From NCBI RefSeq assembly GCF_028368935.1, contig NZ_JAQNDK010000002.1, positions 1,984,001 through 2,048,000 on the forward strand: a stretch of DNA of 64,000 nt, given 5' to 3'. Source of the stretch: Sorangium aterium. Lineage in GTDB: Bacteria; Myxococcota_A; Polyangia; Polyangiales; Polyangiaceae. The notes beneath the pieces were generated by a model. That model did no database searches. It was given only the letters and a program-made list of their open reading frames with translations, and had not been told where the DNA came from. The position numbers and the translations under genes were made by a program. Positions 17,401 to 25,650 of the stretch are shown one piece after another (positions within the stretch are counted from its first letter, which is position 1; each line of letters opens with the position of its first letter).

Positions 17401-18635
17401 TCGCCGTTCTTCAGCGTCGTCGCGGTCATCCGGTGCCGGACGTCGACCTCGTACGCCTCCACGCCGCCCACCGCGTCGACCGCCGCGATCAGGCACCCCG
17501 CGCGATCGTAACGGTAGTCCACCCACTGCCCAAGCCGCCGCTCCGCCCACAGCTCCAGGCGCGTGATCCGCCCGTCCTTCCACCGCACCTTGAGCTCTCG
17601 CCCCGCCGTGTCGACGACCCGGACGAGCCGCTCGCCTTCGTAGTGCAGCCGCACCTCGTTGCCGTGGACATCCCGGATCGCGCGCAGCAGCGCCCTCGCC
17701 GAGCCGTCCTCCGCCGCGAACAGCCGCACCTGCCGCGACCGGAGCTCCACCACCCGGTACTCCCGCGCTCCCTCTCGATGCAGCTCCAGCCGCTCGCGCC
17801 GGTGGAACGCGCTCTCCCCGGGCTCCACCTTCTCGAACCAGATCCACCGCCCCTCGCCGTCGCGCAGCGCGAGGACCTGCTCGCCCTCCTCGATCCATTG
17901 CTCGTACGAGAATGCCCAGCCAGGCCCCAGCGCCGCGTCTCGCTCCCCGTGACGCGACGAGCGATAATGCCGCGCCCACACGAGCGGGATCATCCCCGGG
18001 ACCGAGAGGTCCGTCGCCGTGTCGACCACCGCGCCGTCCGTGGCGTCGACCGGGTGCCCCTCGGTCGTGCACTGCTCCACCGGCGGCGACGACGACTTGC
18101 CCGCCTTCGCCCCCTTGTGGCTGCGCCCGCCGCCGCCCCCACCGCCGCCTCCCGGCGCGCTCGGCCCGCCGCCTCCCGGCGCCCCCGCGCCGCGGCCTCC
18201 TCCGCCGCCGCCCGCGCCCCCGGCGCCGCCCGCCCCGCTCGCCGCCGTCCCGGCGCCGGCGGTGACCGACTTGTTCATCTGCCCCATGCTGCCGGTGATC
18301 CCGGCCATTCCAAGCTCGACGAGCACGTTCGGCGCGCCGAGCCACGGGAAGCAGGGGCCGCCCGTGTTGAGGCTCAGCACCTCTCTCATGGTGCCTGGCT
18401 CGTTGCCGTGACACGCCTTCATGCACCCGCCGACCGTCAGGATCTTCCTACCTTCGATCGTCGTCCGCATCGGCGCGTCGATGATCCCTTCGGCCACCGT
18501 GCCCATCGTCGGATAGGGGATCGGAAGAGGGCTCGGCGCGGCCGGCGTGGTGCACACGCTCACCGCCATGCCAGTCATCTGGTGGCCAGAGCCCTCGTGC
18601 ACGGTATCCAGACCCAGCGCCGTGACCTTGCTCAT
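14406..18635 (-). CDS. Rhs polymorphic toxin with PAAR-like N-terminus and nuclease-like C-terminal tip
   Basis: 1409 residues. About 1-120 is a DUF4150/PAAR-like domain (GGCMKACHGNEPG, GPCFPWLGAPNVLVELGM) that would sit on a type VI secretion spike. About 125-190 is a Gly-rich linker. About 195-270 is a DUF6531-like segment (GHPVDATDGAVVDTATDLSV). YD/Rhs repeats then fill to ~1180 and build the hollow cocoon. The core ends with YTRFRFFDPEIGGWCSPDPL and IDPFGL, where autoproteolysis releases the tip. The 153-residue tip has GADVTF (Asp ~1306) and RREVK (Glu ~1321, Lys ~1323), a PD-(D/E)XK nuclease arrangement. ATG 18635 begins the PAAR-like domain. No T6SS genes are in the window. The immunity gene follows with a 4-nt overlap. 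Confidence 0.93.
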   Translation of the reverse strand: MSKVTALGLDTVHEGSGHQMTGMAVSVCTTPAAPSPLPIPYPTMGTVAEGIIDAPMRTTIEGRKILTVGGCMKACHGNEPGTMREVLSLNTGGPCFPWLGAPNVLVELGMAGITGSMGQMNKSVTAGAGTAASGAGGAGGAGGGGGGRGAGAPGGGGPSAPGGGGGGGGGRSHKGAKAGKSSSPPVEQCTTEGHPVDATDGAVVDTATDLSVPGMIPLVWARHYRSSRHGERDAALGPGWAFSYEQWIEEGEQVLALRDGEGRWIWFEKVEPGESAFHRRERLELHREGAREYRVVELRSRQVRLFAAEDGSARALLRAIRDVHGNEVRLHYEGERLVRVVDTAGRELKVRWKDGRITRLELWAERRLGQWVDYRYDRAGCLIAAVDAVGGVEAYEVDVRHRMTATTLKNGERFWYAYEDHHGHRCRKTGGRDGLHEVELRRDAQGQTTEVRGVEPRVYSWNADGLVTRAALPDGTALWERAYDEDALLVAEANGAGEGMQRWYDARGNAIREVDALGNETRWEHDGDLVVREISPEGLVTQVVRDARGGVSAVLLPTGEATSFARDERGRVTGVYGHGGGHEGLLLGHEHDAQHDVIAETDARGARTAYAYDAMGRPMSRTDALGRTTRVAYDPMGRPVRVERPDGTRTVATYDRMGNPARLVDALGQTTQLAYEGTGVLAQIVEPGGGVWRFAYTHKERLRAVTNPKGERYVFHYDAAGRVAQEDTFDGRTLRYDYRSSGRLGRVEQAADGTWRDLFYDRAGNLTADETPDGAIGYARDRMGRLLGAVLEESSGQRIETWFERDRFGRVVCERQGDEAVRYAYDARGRRTERVMPDGARTRYAYDALDALSAIEHDGHRLRIERDALGREVQRTSRTLREGDGDTAAEAAAIAVRSSYDAMDRLIDQRATAPAPGAPKALVARQWLYDARGRVERIDDARWGTTAYRYDRADRLLSAQRGHVREVFTYDPAGSITGMLAELAERSSVGLLADASRSSQDWMQPSWQIERGGVLRRTETAAYEVDARGRRTAKVELARYRESHPNGGAVTEEELTRYTWDCRDRLREVRLPDGARVVMTYDAFGRRVRKEVIGTAAADPPRVVEFVWDGDVLAADVDSERGARTFVHAPGTFVPLLQQQDGRVLTYVNDHLGAPKELLDPQGLVAWAAAHSAWGKVTEVWRDPISVLNHRTTVESPFRLLGQYADEETGLCYTRFRFFDPEIGGWCSPDPLGIRGGPGLFRLDGSPTSSIDPFGLSSYTPSDVNALIADSNPEFPLTQENAENILGTGPTGSTARVAGSGGAGADVTFEDPHGNIVGRREVKCIGGSSQGAFNKQVSHAAKAQAGSGGEVFVQVKRSTSPDDASRMVARFRGSRTSDDLAKYSGTKLVITDTDGNTLYSGPLSCNGGQ

Positions 18636-18818
18636 GGCGACAGCAGCAGGTTCACCCACGCCCCGCCGGGAATGCAATCGAGGCCCGCACGACGCGGACA
18701 CGACGCCGGCCTCACCGGTCCTGGCGGCGAAGGGACCGTGCTCAGGCCGCCGAGATCCTCGCGCGCCACGAAGCGCGGCATCTCGCAGACGTGCGCGGCA
18801 CGGCCGCGCTCCGTCGCG

Positions 18819-21800
18819 TCACCTCCGCCCACGACGTCGCGCCAAGATCTTCTCCGCCGCCGTGAGCGGTCGTCCCTCCGGCGCCGCGCCGCCCGCGCCC
18901 GTTGCGTGTCCGCCCCCCGGGGGCGCAGGTTGAGGCCCCACCGCCGGCTCAGGTCGAGGCCACGAACCAGGTTGAGGCCCCGACGCCGCCGACCCAGGTT
19001 GACGTCCCGGCGCCCCCGCCGGCGGCGCTGTCCTCCCTGGCATCGTCCCTGCCAGCGGCGCTGTCCTCCCTGGCATCGCCCCCGCCTGCGCTCCGTCGCC
19101 GCGCTCACCGGCGCGCGGTGCCGGGCTCGCCTGCGCGCCCTCGCCGCGCCCGTCATCGCGCAGCTTCGGTCCCGCCTCCGTGCCCTCGCGCTGCGCGCGC
19201 CCCCGCTCCCGAGCCGACAGCAGCGCCCCCACGGTCGCACCCGCGCCGGCCGGCTCTGTGGCGGCTTCCCACCGCGCCGCGCGGAGCCGCTCTCCCGCCC
19301 GCGCGATCCACGCCGCCGCCGCCTCCGGCAACGCGAGCCGCCGCGCCGCCACCGCGAGCAGCAGCGCGAGCGCGGCGAAGAACACCAGGCTCGGCGTCGC
19401 GTTCCGGTACGCGAAGCGCTTCGAGGCCCGATCCTCGAAGATGCCCGCGAGCGTGTCGCGCCGCTTGCCCCCGGTGAACTCCGCGATCCGCCCGAGCAGC
19501 GACAGATCGCTGCCCGTCGGGCGCAGCTCCTCGCCGGCGGTCATCGCCGCCCCCGTCGTCCCGACCGCCTCCCCCGTGAGCTCGTCCCGCGCAACCGCCA
19601 CGTAGGTCCCCGGCCGCGAGAGCGGCAGCTTCGCCGTGTACGCCCCCGCGCCCGTCGCCTCGAGCGGGAGCTCTCGCGAGAAGCCGTCGGGCCCCGCGAC
19701 GTGCACGACCAGCCGGCGGAACGACTGCGCGCGCCCGTCGTCGCCGATCACGCTCGCCCGCACCGACAGCTCGCCGCCCGACGCGTCCGCCTCCAGGCGC
19801 ACGCGCGGATCCTCCTCCTTGCGCGTCACGTCGCGCGCGGCCTGCGCGATCATCCGCGCCGCGCCGGGCCAGCGCGTCCACGCGGCGCCCCAGCGGCCCT
19901 TGAGATCGCTCGTGAACGCGGCGGCCCGGCCGAGCCCCGCCGACCACACAGCGAGCACCGGATCGCCCTCCGGCCCGGACAGCAGCACCGTCGATCGGCT
20001 CTTGGGGACCGTCACCACGTAGCCCCCGAGCGCCGGCGCCTCGCCGAACGGCACGCCGGCGGTGATCGACGACGGCGCGCCCAGCGCCACGCGGAACGGC
20101 TCCTCCACGATCGCGCTCTTCGCCGCCATGATGGTCTCCTGCGTGAACACCGCGGGCAGCCGCGTGGCGTCCTCGACGAGGTAGAAGCGACCACCGCCGA
20201 TGCGCGACAGCGCCTCGAGCTCCGGCACGTCGTTGCCCTGGCCCAGCGCCACGACGCTCGTCGTCGTCCCGCGGCGCATCGCCGCCTCCACCATCGCGCG
20301 GCACGGCCCCATGTTCTCCGCGTCCGACCCGTCGGCGAAGAGCAGCACGTGCTTCAGGCTCGAGGTGTCCCGGTCGAGCGCCTGGTACGCCGCCTCGAGG
20401 GTGATGTCGACGTAGATGCCGCCGCCGCCCGGGCCCACGGCGCGGATCGCCTTGTCGATCGCGGCGCCGTTCGTGACCGGCCCGAGCGGCACGCTCCACC
20501 GCACCGCCGTGTCGACGTGCGCGACGCCGAGCCGATCGCCGGCGCCGAGCAGCGAGGCCGACCGGGCGGCGGCCTCGTTGGCGAGCTCGAGCTTCGTGTG
20601 CGCGCCGGCGGTCGCCGCCATCGACCCAGAGATGTCGATGCCGATCACCTCGGCCAGGCTCGCCCGCCGCCGCTCCTGCTTCAGGTCGAACGCGACGGGC
20701 GAGATCTCCTCGAGCGGCGTCCGCGCATAGCCGCCCGGCCCCATGCTCCGATCGCCGCCCATCAGGATGAGCCCGCCGCCGAGATCGCGGACGTAGCTCG
20801 CGAGCGCGTCGATCTGGCCAGGCGAGAGATCCGACGCGCGGATGTCGCTGAGCACCACGACGTCGTAGCCGGCGAGCTCCCCGAGATCGGCGGGGACGCG
20901 GCTCAGGCCGCCCTCGTCCACGCGGAACGCGCCGTCCGCGAGCGCCCGCGCGATGAACGCGCCCTGCCCGGCGTCGCCCTCCAGCACGAGGGCCGCCGCG
21001 GCCCCGCGGACGCGCAGGAACGCGCTCGCCGCGTTGTCCTCGGCGGACTCGTCGAGCCTCGGATCCTTCGCGGTGATCTCGACGTCGTAGCGGTGCAGCC
21101 CGGGCCCCGGCGCCTTCTCCCGGATGCGCAGCACGTCTTCTCCCGCGGCGATCGAGGCCTCGGTGCGGGCGATGAGCTCGCCGTCGCGGCGGAGGCGGAT
21201 CTCGACCTCGGCCGGGGACGGCGACGAGGTGACGAGCCGCAGATCGAGCGCCTCGCCCTCGTCGGCCCGCGCGGGCGCGCGGAGGGCGACCACGCGGACG
21301 TCGGGGACGAGCCGCTGCTCCAGCGGGATCACGTCGACAGGGAGGCCGGCGGCGACGGCGGCGGCGGCCGCGGCCATCGTGTCGCCGCGGGTCGCGACGC
21401 CGTCGCTGAGCAGCACGACGCGCGCCGCGGAGTCCGGCGGCACCTCGGCGAGCGCGCGCCGGATGCCGGCGGCGAGGTCCGTCCCATCGCGGCCGAGCGC
21501 GACCCGCTGCGGCGCCGCGAGCTGCGAGCGCGGGCGCGGCGGATCCTCGGTCGCCGCGCCCGCGGCGAACGCGATGGTGGCGATCCGATCGTCCTCGCGC
21601 ATACCGAGCTCGGCGACGGAGAGCTCCTGCGCGACGCGCCGATCGGCGCTCGGCACGAGGTCGATCGAGCGGCTGCGATCGATTGCGACCAGGACGGTGA
21701 GCCGGTCGAGTGGCCGGCCAAGCTCTGGCCCGGCCGCGGCCATGGCTGCGGCGAACGCGGCGAAGGGGGCGAGGAGGTCGCCGAGCCGCGAGCGCCACGC

Positions 21801-21980
21801 CCCCTGCCGGCGAGCGTGCGCCGAGGCGAGCGCGAGCGCGAGGTACCGGAGCGCGATGAACGACGTGGCGCCCAGCGCGAGCAGCGCGCCCCAGGGCCGC
21901 GCGAGCCGCAGATAGGCGTCCGGGAGCAGGCCGCACCAGACGAGGCCCACGTAGAGCGCCGGCAGGGCGCCAGCCACCAT
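18819..21980 (-). CDS. Large membrane protein with two VWA domains and a glutamine-amidotransferase-like domain
   Basis: 1053 residues. N-terminal membrane segments lie at ~5-20 and ~30-52. VWA 1 (~95-240) has the MIDAS start VAIDRSRS with VLLSDGV. A GATase-like domain (~330-425, DVVVLSDIRASDLSPGQIDA, GGGLILMGG) follows. VWA 2 (~445-610) has GIDISGSM and LLFADGSD. A late membrane segment (SLVFFAALALLLAVAA, ~870) and a ~120-residue Pro/Gly/Ala tail with imperfect PGRTAP repeats end it. This architecture is known in bacterial VWA membrane proteins of unknown function. Two intact MIDAS motifs imply metal-dependent partner binding. The start is uncertain: no ribosome binding site precedes ATG 21980, and the sequence just upstream in another frame is strongly hydrophobic. 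Confidence 0.85.
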   Translation of the reverse strand: MVAGALPALYVGLVWCGLLPDAYLRLARPWGALLALGATSFIALRYLALALASAHARRQGAWRSRLGDLLAPFAAFAAAMAAAGPELGRPLDRLTVLVAIDRSRSIDLVPSADRRVAQELSVAELGMREDDRIATIAFAAGAATEDPPRPRSQLAAPQRVALGRDGTDLAAGIRRALAEVPPDSAARVVLLSDGVATRGDTMAAAAAAVAAGLPVDVIPLEQRLVPDVRVVALRAPARADEGEALDLRLVTSSPSPAEVEIRLRRDGELIARTEASIAAGEDVLRIREKAPGPGLHRYDVEITAKDPRLDESAEDNAASAFLRVRGAAAALVLEGDAGQGAFIARALADGAFRVDEGGLSRVPADLGELAGYDVVVLSDIRASDLSPGQIDALASYVRDLGGGLILMGGDRSMGPGGYARTPLEEISPVAFDLKQERRRASLAEVIGIDISGSMAATAGAHTKLELANEAAARSASLLGAGDRLGVAHVDTAVRWSVPLGPVTNGAAIDKAIRAVGPGGGGIYVDITLEAAYQALDRDTSSLKHVLLFADGSDAENMGPCRAMVEAAMRRGTTTSVVALGQGNDVPELEALSRIGGGRFYLVEDATRLPAVFTQETIMAAKSAIVEEPFRVALGAPSSITAGVPFGEAPALGGYVVTVPKSRSTVLLSGPEGDPVLAVWSAGLGRAAAFTSDLKGRWGAAWTRWPGAARMIAQAARDVTRKEEDPRVRLEADASGGELSVRASVIGDDGRAQSFRRLVVHVAGPDGFSRELPLEATGAGAYTAKLPLSRPGTYVAVARDELTGEAVGTTGAAMTAGEELRPTGSDLSLLGRIAEFTGGKRRDTLAGIFEDRASKRFAYRNATPSLVFFAALALLLAVAARRLALPEAAAAWIARAGERLRAARWEAATEPAGAGATVGALLSARERGRAQREGTEAGPKLRDDGRGEGAQASPAPRAGERGDGAQAGAMPGRTAPLAGTMPGRTAPPAGAPGRQPGSAASGPQPGSWPRPEPAVGPQPAPPGGGHATGAGGAAPEGRPLTAAEKILARRRGRR

Positions 21981-22364
21981 CCAGCCGAGCAGGATCGGGC
22001 GGCGGAGCGCGCCGCGCCGGAGGGCGAGGCGCAGCAGCGCCGCGAAGACGAGCGCGCCGGCGAGCGTGGCGGCGTAGGGGAGGGCGCGCAGCGCGGCCGC
22101 CGGGATCAGGGACGCCTCCGTTCGGTCCGCATGCGGGGGAGCCGCAGTAAATCATCTTTACGCGGGCCCGGGGACGCCGCTTCGGCGGGTGTGGCCGAGT
22201 GCCCCATCGGCGAAGCCATGGGGCGTCTCTGTCGGTGTCGTGCGGGTTTCATGGGGCGCTCCGGCGCATCAGAGCACCTTTCCATGTTTGTCAGGGATGG
22301 CACGCTGTCTGCTTGAGCGCGGGCATGGGCGCGGCGAGGCCGCGCAGCCGGGGCAGGAGACATC
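21981..22364. other. Region between the VWA protein and the kinase gene
   Basis: The first ~130 nt on the minus strand encode, in a frame other than that of the VWA gene, a hydrophobic stretch (AAALRALPYAATLAGALVFA) that would make a good extra membrane segment of that protein. There is no ATG/GTG in that frame, so it may be a lost or frameshifted N-terminus. A 7-bp inverted repeat (GCCCCAT/ATGGGGC, 22201-22224) lies upstream of the kinase and may be an operator. No clear promoter seen. Confidence 0.4.
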
Positions 22365-23510
22365 ATGTCGCGCATCGAGACCACGGACACCTGGAGCGGC
22401 ACGGACGGCGGCACATGGGATCTCGATGAGGGGTTCGGTGAGCCCGCGCGCAGCGCGCACTACCAGGACGGGGATCTCGTCGCGGGCAAGTACCGGCTGG
22501 TCCGCAGGATCGGCGAGGGGGCGATGGGCACGGTCTGGGTCGCGACGCACGTGGCGCTCGGGTCGGAGGTCGCGATCAAGCTAATGCGGCCCGAGCTCCG
22601 GTCGCCGGAGCTCGCGGAGTACTTCGTCCGCGAGGCGCGCGCCGCGGGCCGGCTGAACCACGCGGAGGTCGTCCGGATCTTCGATCTCGGCGAGACCGCG
22701 GCGGGGGACCCCTACCTGGTGATGGAGCTCATCGAGGGCGAGTCGCTGAGGAGCGCGCTCTCGCGCGAGGCGGCGATGACGCCGGAGCGGGCGATCGCGC
22801 TGCTGCTCCCGGTCGCGGGCGCGATGCACGCGGTGCACGAGAAGGGGGTCGTCCACCGCGACCTCAAGCCGGACAACGTGATGCTGGTGCGCCACGGCGG
22901 CGGCCGGCTCCAGCCGAAGATCGTCGATTTCGGCGTCGCGAAGCTCGTCTCCGAGCGCGAGGCGAGCAACGCGTCGGCGAGCTTCGAGGTCTTCGGCACC
23001 CCGGATTACATGCCGCCGGAGCAGGTCCTCGCCGTCCCTGACATCGATCGCCGCGCCGATGTCTGGTCGCTCTGCGCGATGCTGTACGAGCTCCTGTCGG
23101 GCCGGCCCCCGTTCTCATCGAGGAACGCGCTGGACGGCCTGCGGGCGGTGCTGCAGGACGCGGTGCCGTCGCTCGTCGACACGTGCGGCCTCGACGCGGA
23201 TCTCTGGGCGATCGTGGAGCGCGGGCTGCGGAAGGAGCCGTCGTCGCGCTGGTCGAGCATGCGCGAGCTCGGCGAGGCGCTCGCGGCGTGGCTCCGGGCG
23301 CGGGGCGTCCGGGAGGACGCGCGCGGCGTGTCGCTCGAGGGGGAGTGGCTTCCTTGCGAGGAGCCCTGTGTGCCTGCGGGCAACGGCGCGACGCCGCGCG
23401 TTTCCTGGGTGGAGGAGCGGGGCCGGCCGAGCCGCCGGTGGTCGTCGCGCCGCCGGGTGCACCGGGGGTCCCGGGGCCGGCCTCACGGCGAGCAGACGGC
23501 CTGCCCTTGA
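22365..23510 (+). CDS. Soluble eukaryote-like Ser/Thr protein kinase
   Basis: 381 residues, with the kinase domain at ~44-320. All key motifs are intact: GEGAMGTVW P-loop (~51), VAIK with Lys72, HRDLKPDN with catalytic Asp166, DFG Asp188, and the activation segment ending GTPDYMPPEQ. The Arg before the catalytic Asp marks it as an RD kinase likely activated by loop phosphorylation. No membrane segment follows; the C-terminal ~60 residues are an Arg/Gly-rich tail that may be disordered. It is therefore cytoplasmic. Neighbours do not point to a substrate. Confidence 0.95.
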   Translation: MSRIETTDTWSGTDGGTWDLDEGFGEPARSAHYQDGDLVAGKYRLVRRIGEGAMGTVWVATHVALGSEVAIKLMRPELRSPELAEYFVREARAAGRLNHAEVVRIFDLGETAAGDPYLVMELIEGESLRSALSREAAMTPERAIALLLPVAGAMHAVHEKGVVHRDLKPDNVMLVRHGGGRLQPKIVDFGVAKLVSEREASNASASFEVFGTPDYMPPEQVLAVPDIDRRADVWSLCAMLYELLSGRPPFSSRNALDGLRAVLQDAVPSLVDTCGLDADLWAIVERGLRKEPSSRWSSMRELGEALAAWLRARGVREDARGVSLEGEWLPCEEPCVPAGNGATPRVSWVEERGRPSRRWSSRRRVHRGSRGRPHGEQTACP

Positions 23511-23550
23511 GAGCCCATGGAGCGGCCGGCGCCCGCCATACGAGCGCGGG

Positions 23551-25383
23551 TCACCGCGAGGGCTGACCCGTGCGCAGCGGGCCGCCTCGCGAGGTGGGCC
23601 AGAGCATGCAATTGGCCGCCGAACCCGGGATCGTGAAGACATCCATCCCGTGCTCGAAGGTCTGCACGAAGACCTCGAGCTGGCCATCTCCGTCGAGATC
23701 ACCCACCGCCGGCGCGGCGGGCGCGCCGTTGCCGTTGCCGTTGCTGCCGGGGTTCGGCAGGGGTACGTCGTGCAGGACCGCGCCGTTCGCGCCGAGGATC
23801 ACGAGGTTGCCCGAGTCGAGCACGTCGGGAGCGCCATAGGTCGCCAGCAAGACCTCGGGTGATCCGTCCTGGTTCAGGTCGGCCACGGTGGCCTCGGTCG
23901 CGAACATGATCGATTTGCCGTGCATGTAGTTGTATCGCCACAGGAGCGACGCGTCGGGGCCGAACGCATAGAGGTAGCCGTCGTTCATCGGGACGATGAT
24001 CTCGGGCCGCGCGTCCCCCTGGACGTTCACCGTCGTCGGCGAGGGCACGCCGCTCGGCGGGTAATAGCCGTCGATCGCGAGCGGCCTCTCGCCCCGCGGC
24101 AGCGTCTCCCACCCGGGTTTGCGCATCGCCGATCGGCTGCCGTCGCCGTGCGCGCCCTCGAGCACCATCACCGCATACGCCTGCGTCTCGTAGGGCTCGT
24201 GCATCTCGACGTTCGGTACGCCGACGACCTCGTTCCGCCCGTCCCCGTCGAGATCGACCACGTTCGGCGGCGACGCGGTCCACTGCAGCCACTCGGCGAA
24301 GCTGGGGTGCGGCCACGTCCCGGTATGGAGATGGTAATGGTCGCCCTCCACCTTCGGGTCCGCCCAGCGGATGAACTGGCCCCAGGTCAGCGGCTTGCCG
24401 GCGAAGGACTCCTCGCGATTCTTGAAATATGGCGCGGCGTCGATCGCCACGCCGTCGTGGTCGAACGCCTGGATATGGTGGTTGTCGTAAGTGGCCAGGA
24501 TCTCCAGCTCCGGGTCGTCGTCGATATTGCCGATGCCGACGTTGAGCCCATAACACCCGAACCCCGAGTGCCCCATACCGTTGCGATCGGCGTCGTTCCC
24601 CGGGCCGCTCTGGTTGTTGTACCGAGGCCAGGCCGCGAAGGCGGTGCCTGCGGGGCGATAGAGCGACCCATCCGCGCTGAAGACGAAGACCTGCGCGCCG
24701 CCGTCCTCGGTGGTCGCGGTCTGGGTCGTCGTCGCCACCACCTCGATGGTGCCGTCGCCGTCGAGATCCGCCGCGGCTAGCCCGCGCACCTCGGGGGCGC
24801 TGCCGGCCGTGGTGGTGTCCACCGGCCACCCGGCTTTCAGCGAGAGCCCGTCGTTCCATTCGAATGCGAACACCTGATGACCGTTGCCATAAACGATGTC
24901 GATCGCGCCGTCGCCCTCGAGGTCGGCGACCACGTGCGGCGCGTAGATCCTGTCCTCCCCGACCTCGGCGCGATCGATCTCCTTCCCGCGCGAGTCGAAG
25001 ACGAAGAGCGAATAGTAAGCGGCGATGAGCTCGTTCTGACCGTCGCCGTCGAGGTCCATCACCACAGGAGACGCGTACCAGCTCGTCTGCCCGGGCAGGA
25101 CCATCCGGTGCTCGGGCGCCTGCACCTCGCCGGCGCTCGTGCCCACCTCGCAGATCGGGTTGCGCGTGCCGCCCGTGCTGCCCGCGCCGCCGCCGGCGCC
25201 GCTCGCGCCATCCCCGATCTCGCCCCCGGCGCAGGCTGCCGCGAGCAGCGCGAGGAGCAACGCCGCGCTGCCGAGAGGCCACCCACCCAGGCCGGCGCGC
25301 GCGGCCCATGGTGAAGGGTGCGGGTGCTGAGGTCCGGCGGCGAACCCGCGACCGGAACGGCACGGGGGGTCCTGGGTAACCAT
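23551..25383 (-). CDS. FG-GAP/VCBS-repeat lipoprotein
   Basis: 610 residues from ATG 25383 (GGAGG 4 nt upstream; a longer in-frame ORF has no such site). A basic N-terminus and hydrophobic stretch end in the lipobox LAAAC followed by AGG, so it is an outer-envelope lipoprotein. The rest holds about eight D-x-[DN]-x-D-G FG-GAP-type repeats (VMDLDGDGQNE, AADLDGDGTIE, VVDLDGDGRNE, VADLNQDGSPE, VGDLDGDGQLE), expected to fold as a calcium-binding beta-propeller. Such propellers bind ligands or other proteins on the surface; the ligand is unknown. A Gly/Ala-rich linker separates the lipobox from the propeller. Confidence 0.88.
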   Translation of the reverse strand: MVTQDPPCRSGRGFAAGPQHPHPSPWAARAGLGGWPLGSAALLLALLAAACAGGEIGDGASGAGGGAGSTGGTRNPICEVGTSAGEVQAPEHRMVLPGQTSWYASPVVMDLDGDGQNELIAAYYSLFVFDSRGKEIDRAEVGEDRIYAPHVVADLEGDGAIDIVYGNGHQVFAFEWNDGLSLKAGWPVDTTTAGSAPEVRGLAAADLDGDGTIEVVATTTQTATTEDGGAQVFVFSADGSLYRPAGTAFAAWPRYNNQSGPGNDADRNGMGHSGFGCYGLNVGIGNIDDDPELEILATYDNHHIQAFDHDGVAIDAAPYFKNREESFAGKPLTWGQFIRWADPKVEGDHYHLHTGTWPHPSFAEWLQWTASPPNVVDLDGDGRNEVVGVPNVEMHEPYETQAYAVMVLEGAHGDGSRSAMRKPGWETLPRGERPLAIDGYYPPSGVPSPTTVNVQGDARPEIIVPMNDGYLYAFGPDASLLWRYNYMHGKSIMFATEATVADLNQDGSPEVLLATYGAPDVLDSGNLVILGANGAVLHDVPLPNPGSNGNGNGAPAAPAVGDLDGDGQLEVFVQTFEHGMDVFTIPGSAANCMLWPTSRGGPLRTGQPSR

Positions 25384-25650
25384 GGGTCCTCCGGGGAATG
25401 CGCCCGCGGGCGACGCCCGCCGGTGGAAAAGGACAGGAGCCAAGCTCATCGAGATTACCAGGAACCTTCAGAGCCGGGGATACGAGAGTCCACCGGAGGG
25501 GAGATGCACCGGATTACTGTGAGGGTGGTTGTCCAGAGCAGGGTGTGGTTCGTCGTCCGGGGGTGCGCCCCGCCCCTCGAGCAGGGATTCGCGTGCATCG
25601 GCGAGCTCGTCGAGCTCGTCGAGCACATTGCGCCCCTGCAACCGCAGTGT
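25384..25650. other. Gap between the FG-GAP lipoprotein and the BatA-like gene
   Basis: No gene is supported. It contains a repeated GAGCTCGTC element around 25600-25622. The lipoprotein promoter is presumably here. Confidence 0.4.

Noticed and set aside
15747-22316. A very long plus-strand open frame (over 2,000 codons) opposite the Rhs and VWA genes
   Set aside because: It is antisense to two clearly homologous genes, is Arg/Pro/His/Ala-rich, and has no ribosome binding site. It arises from high GC in the third codon position of the real genes.
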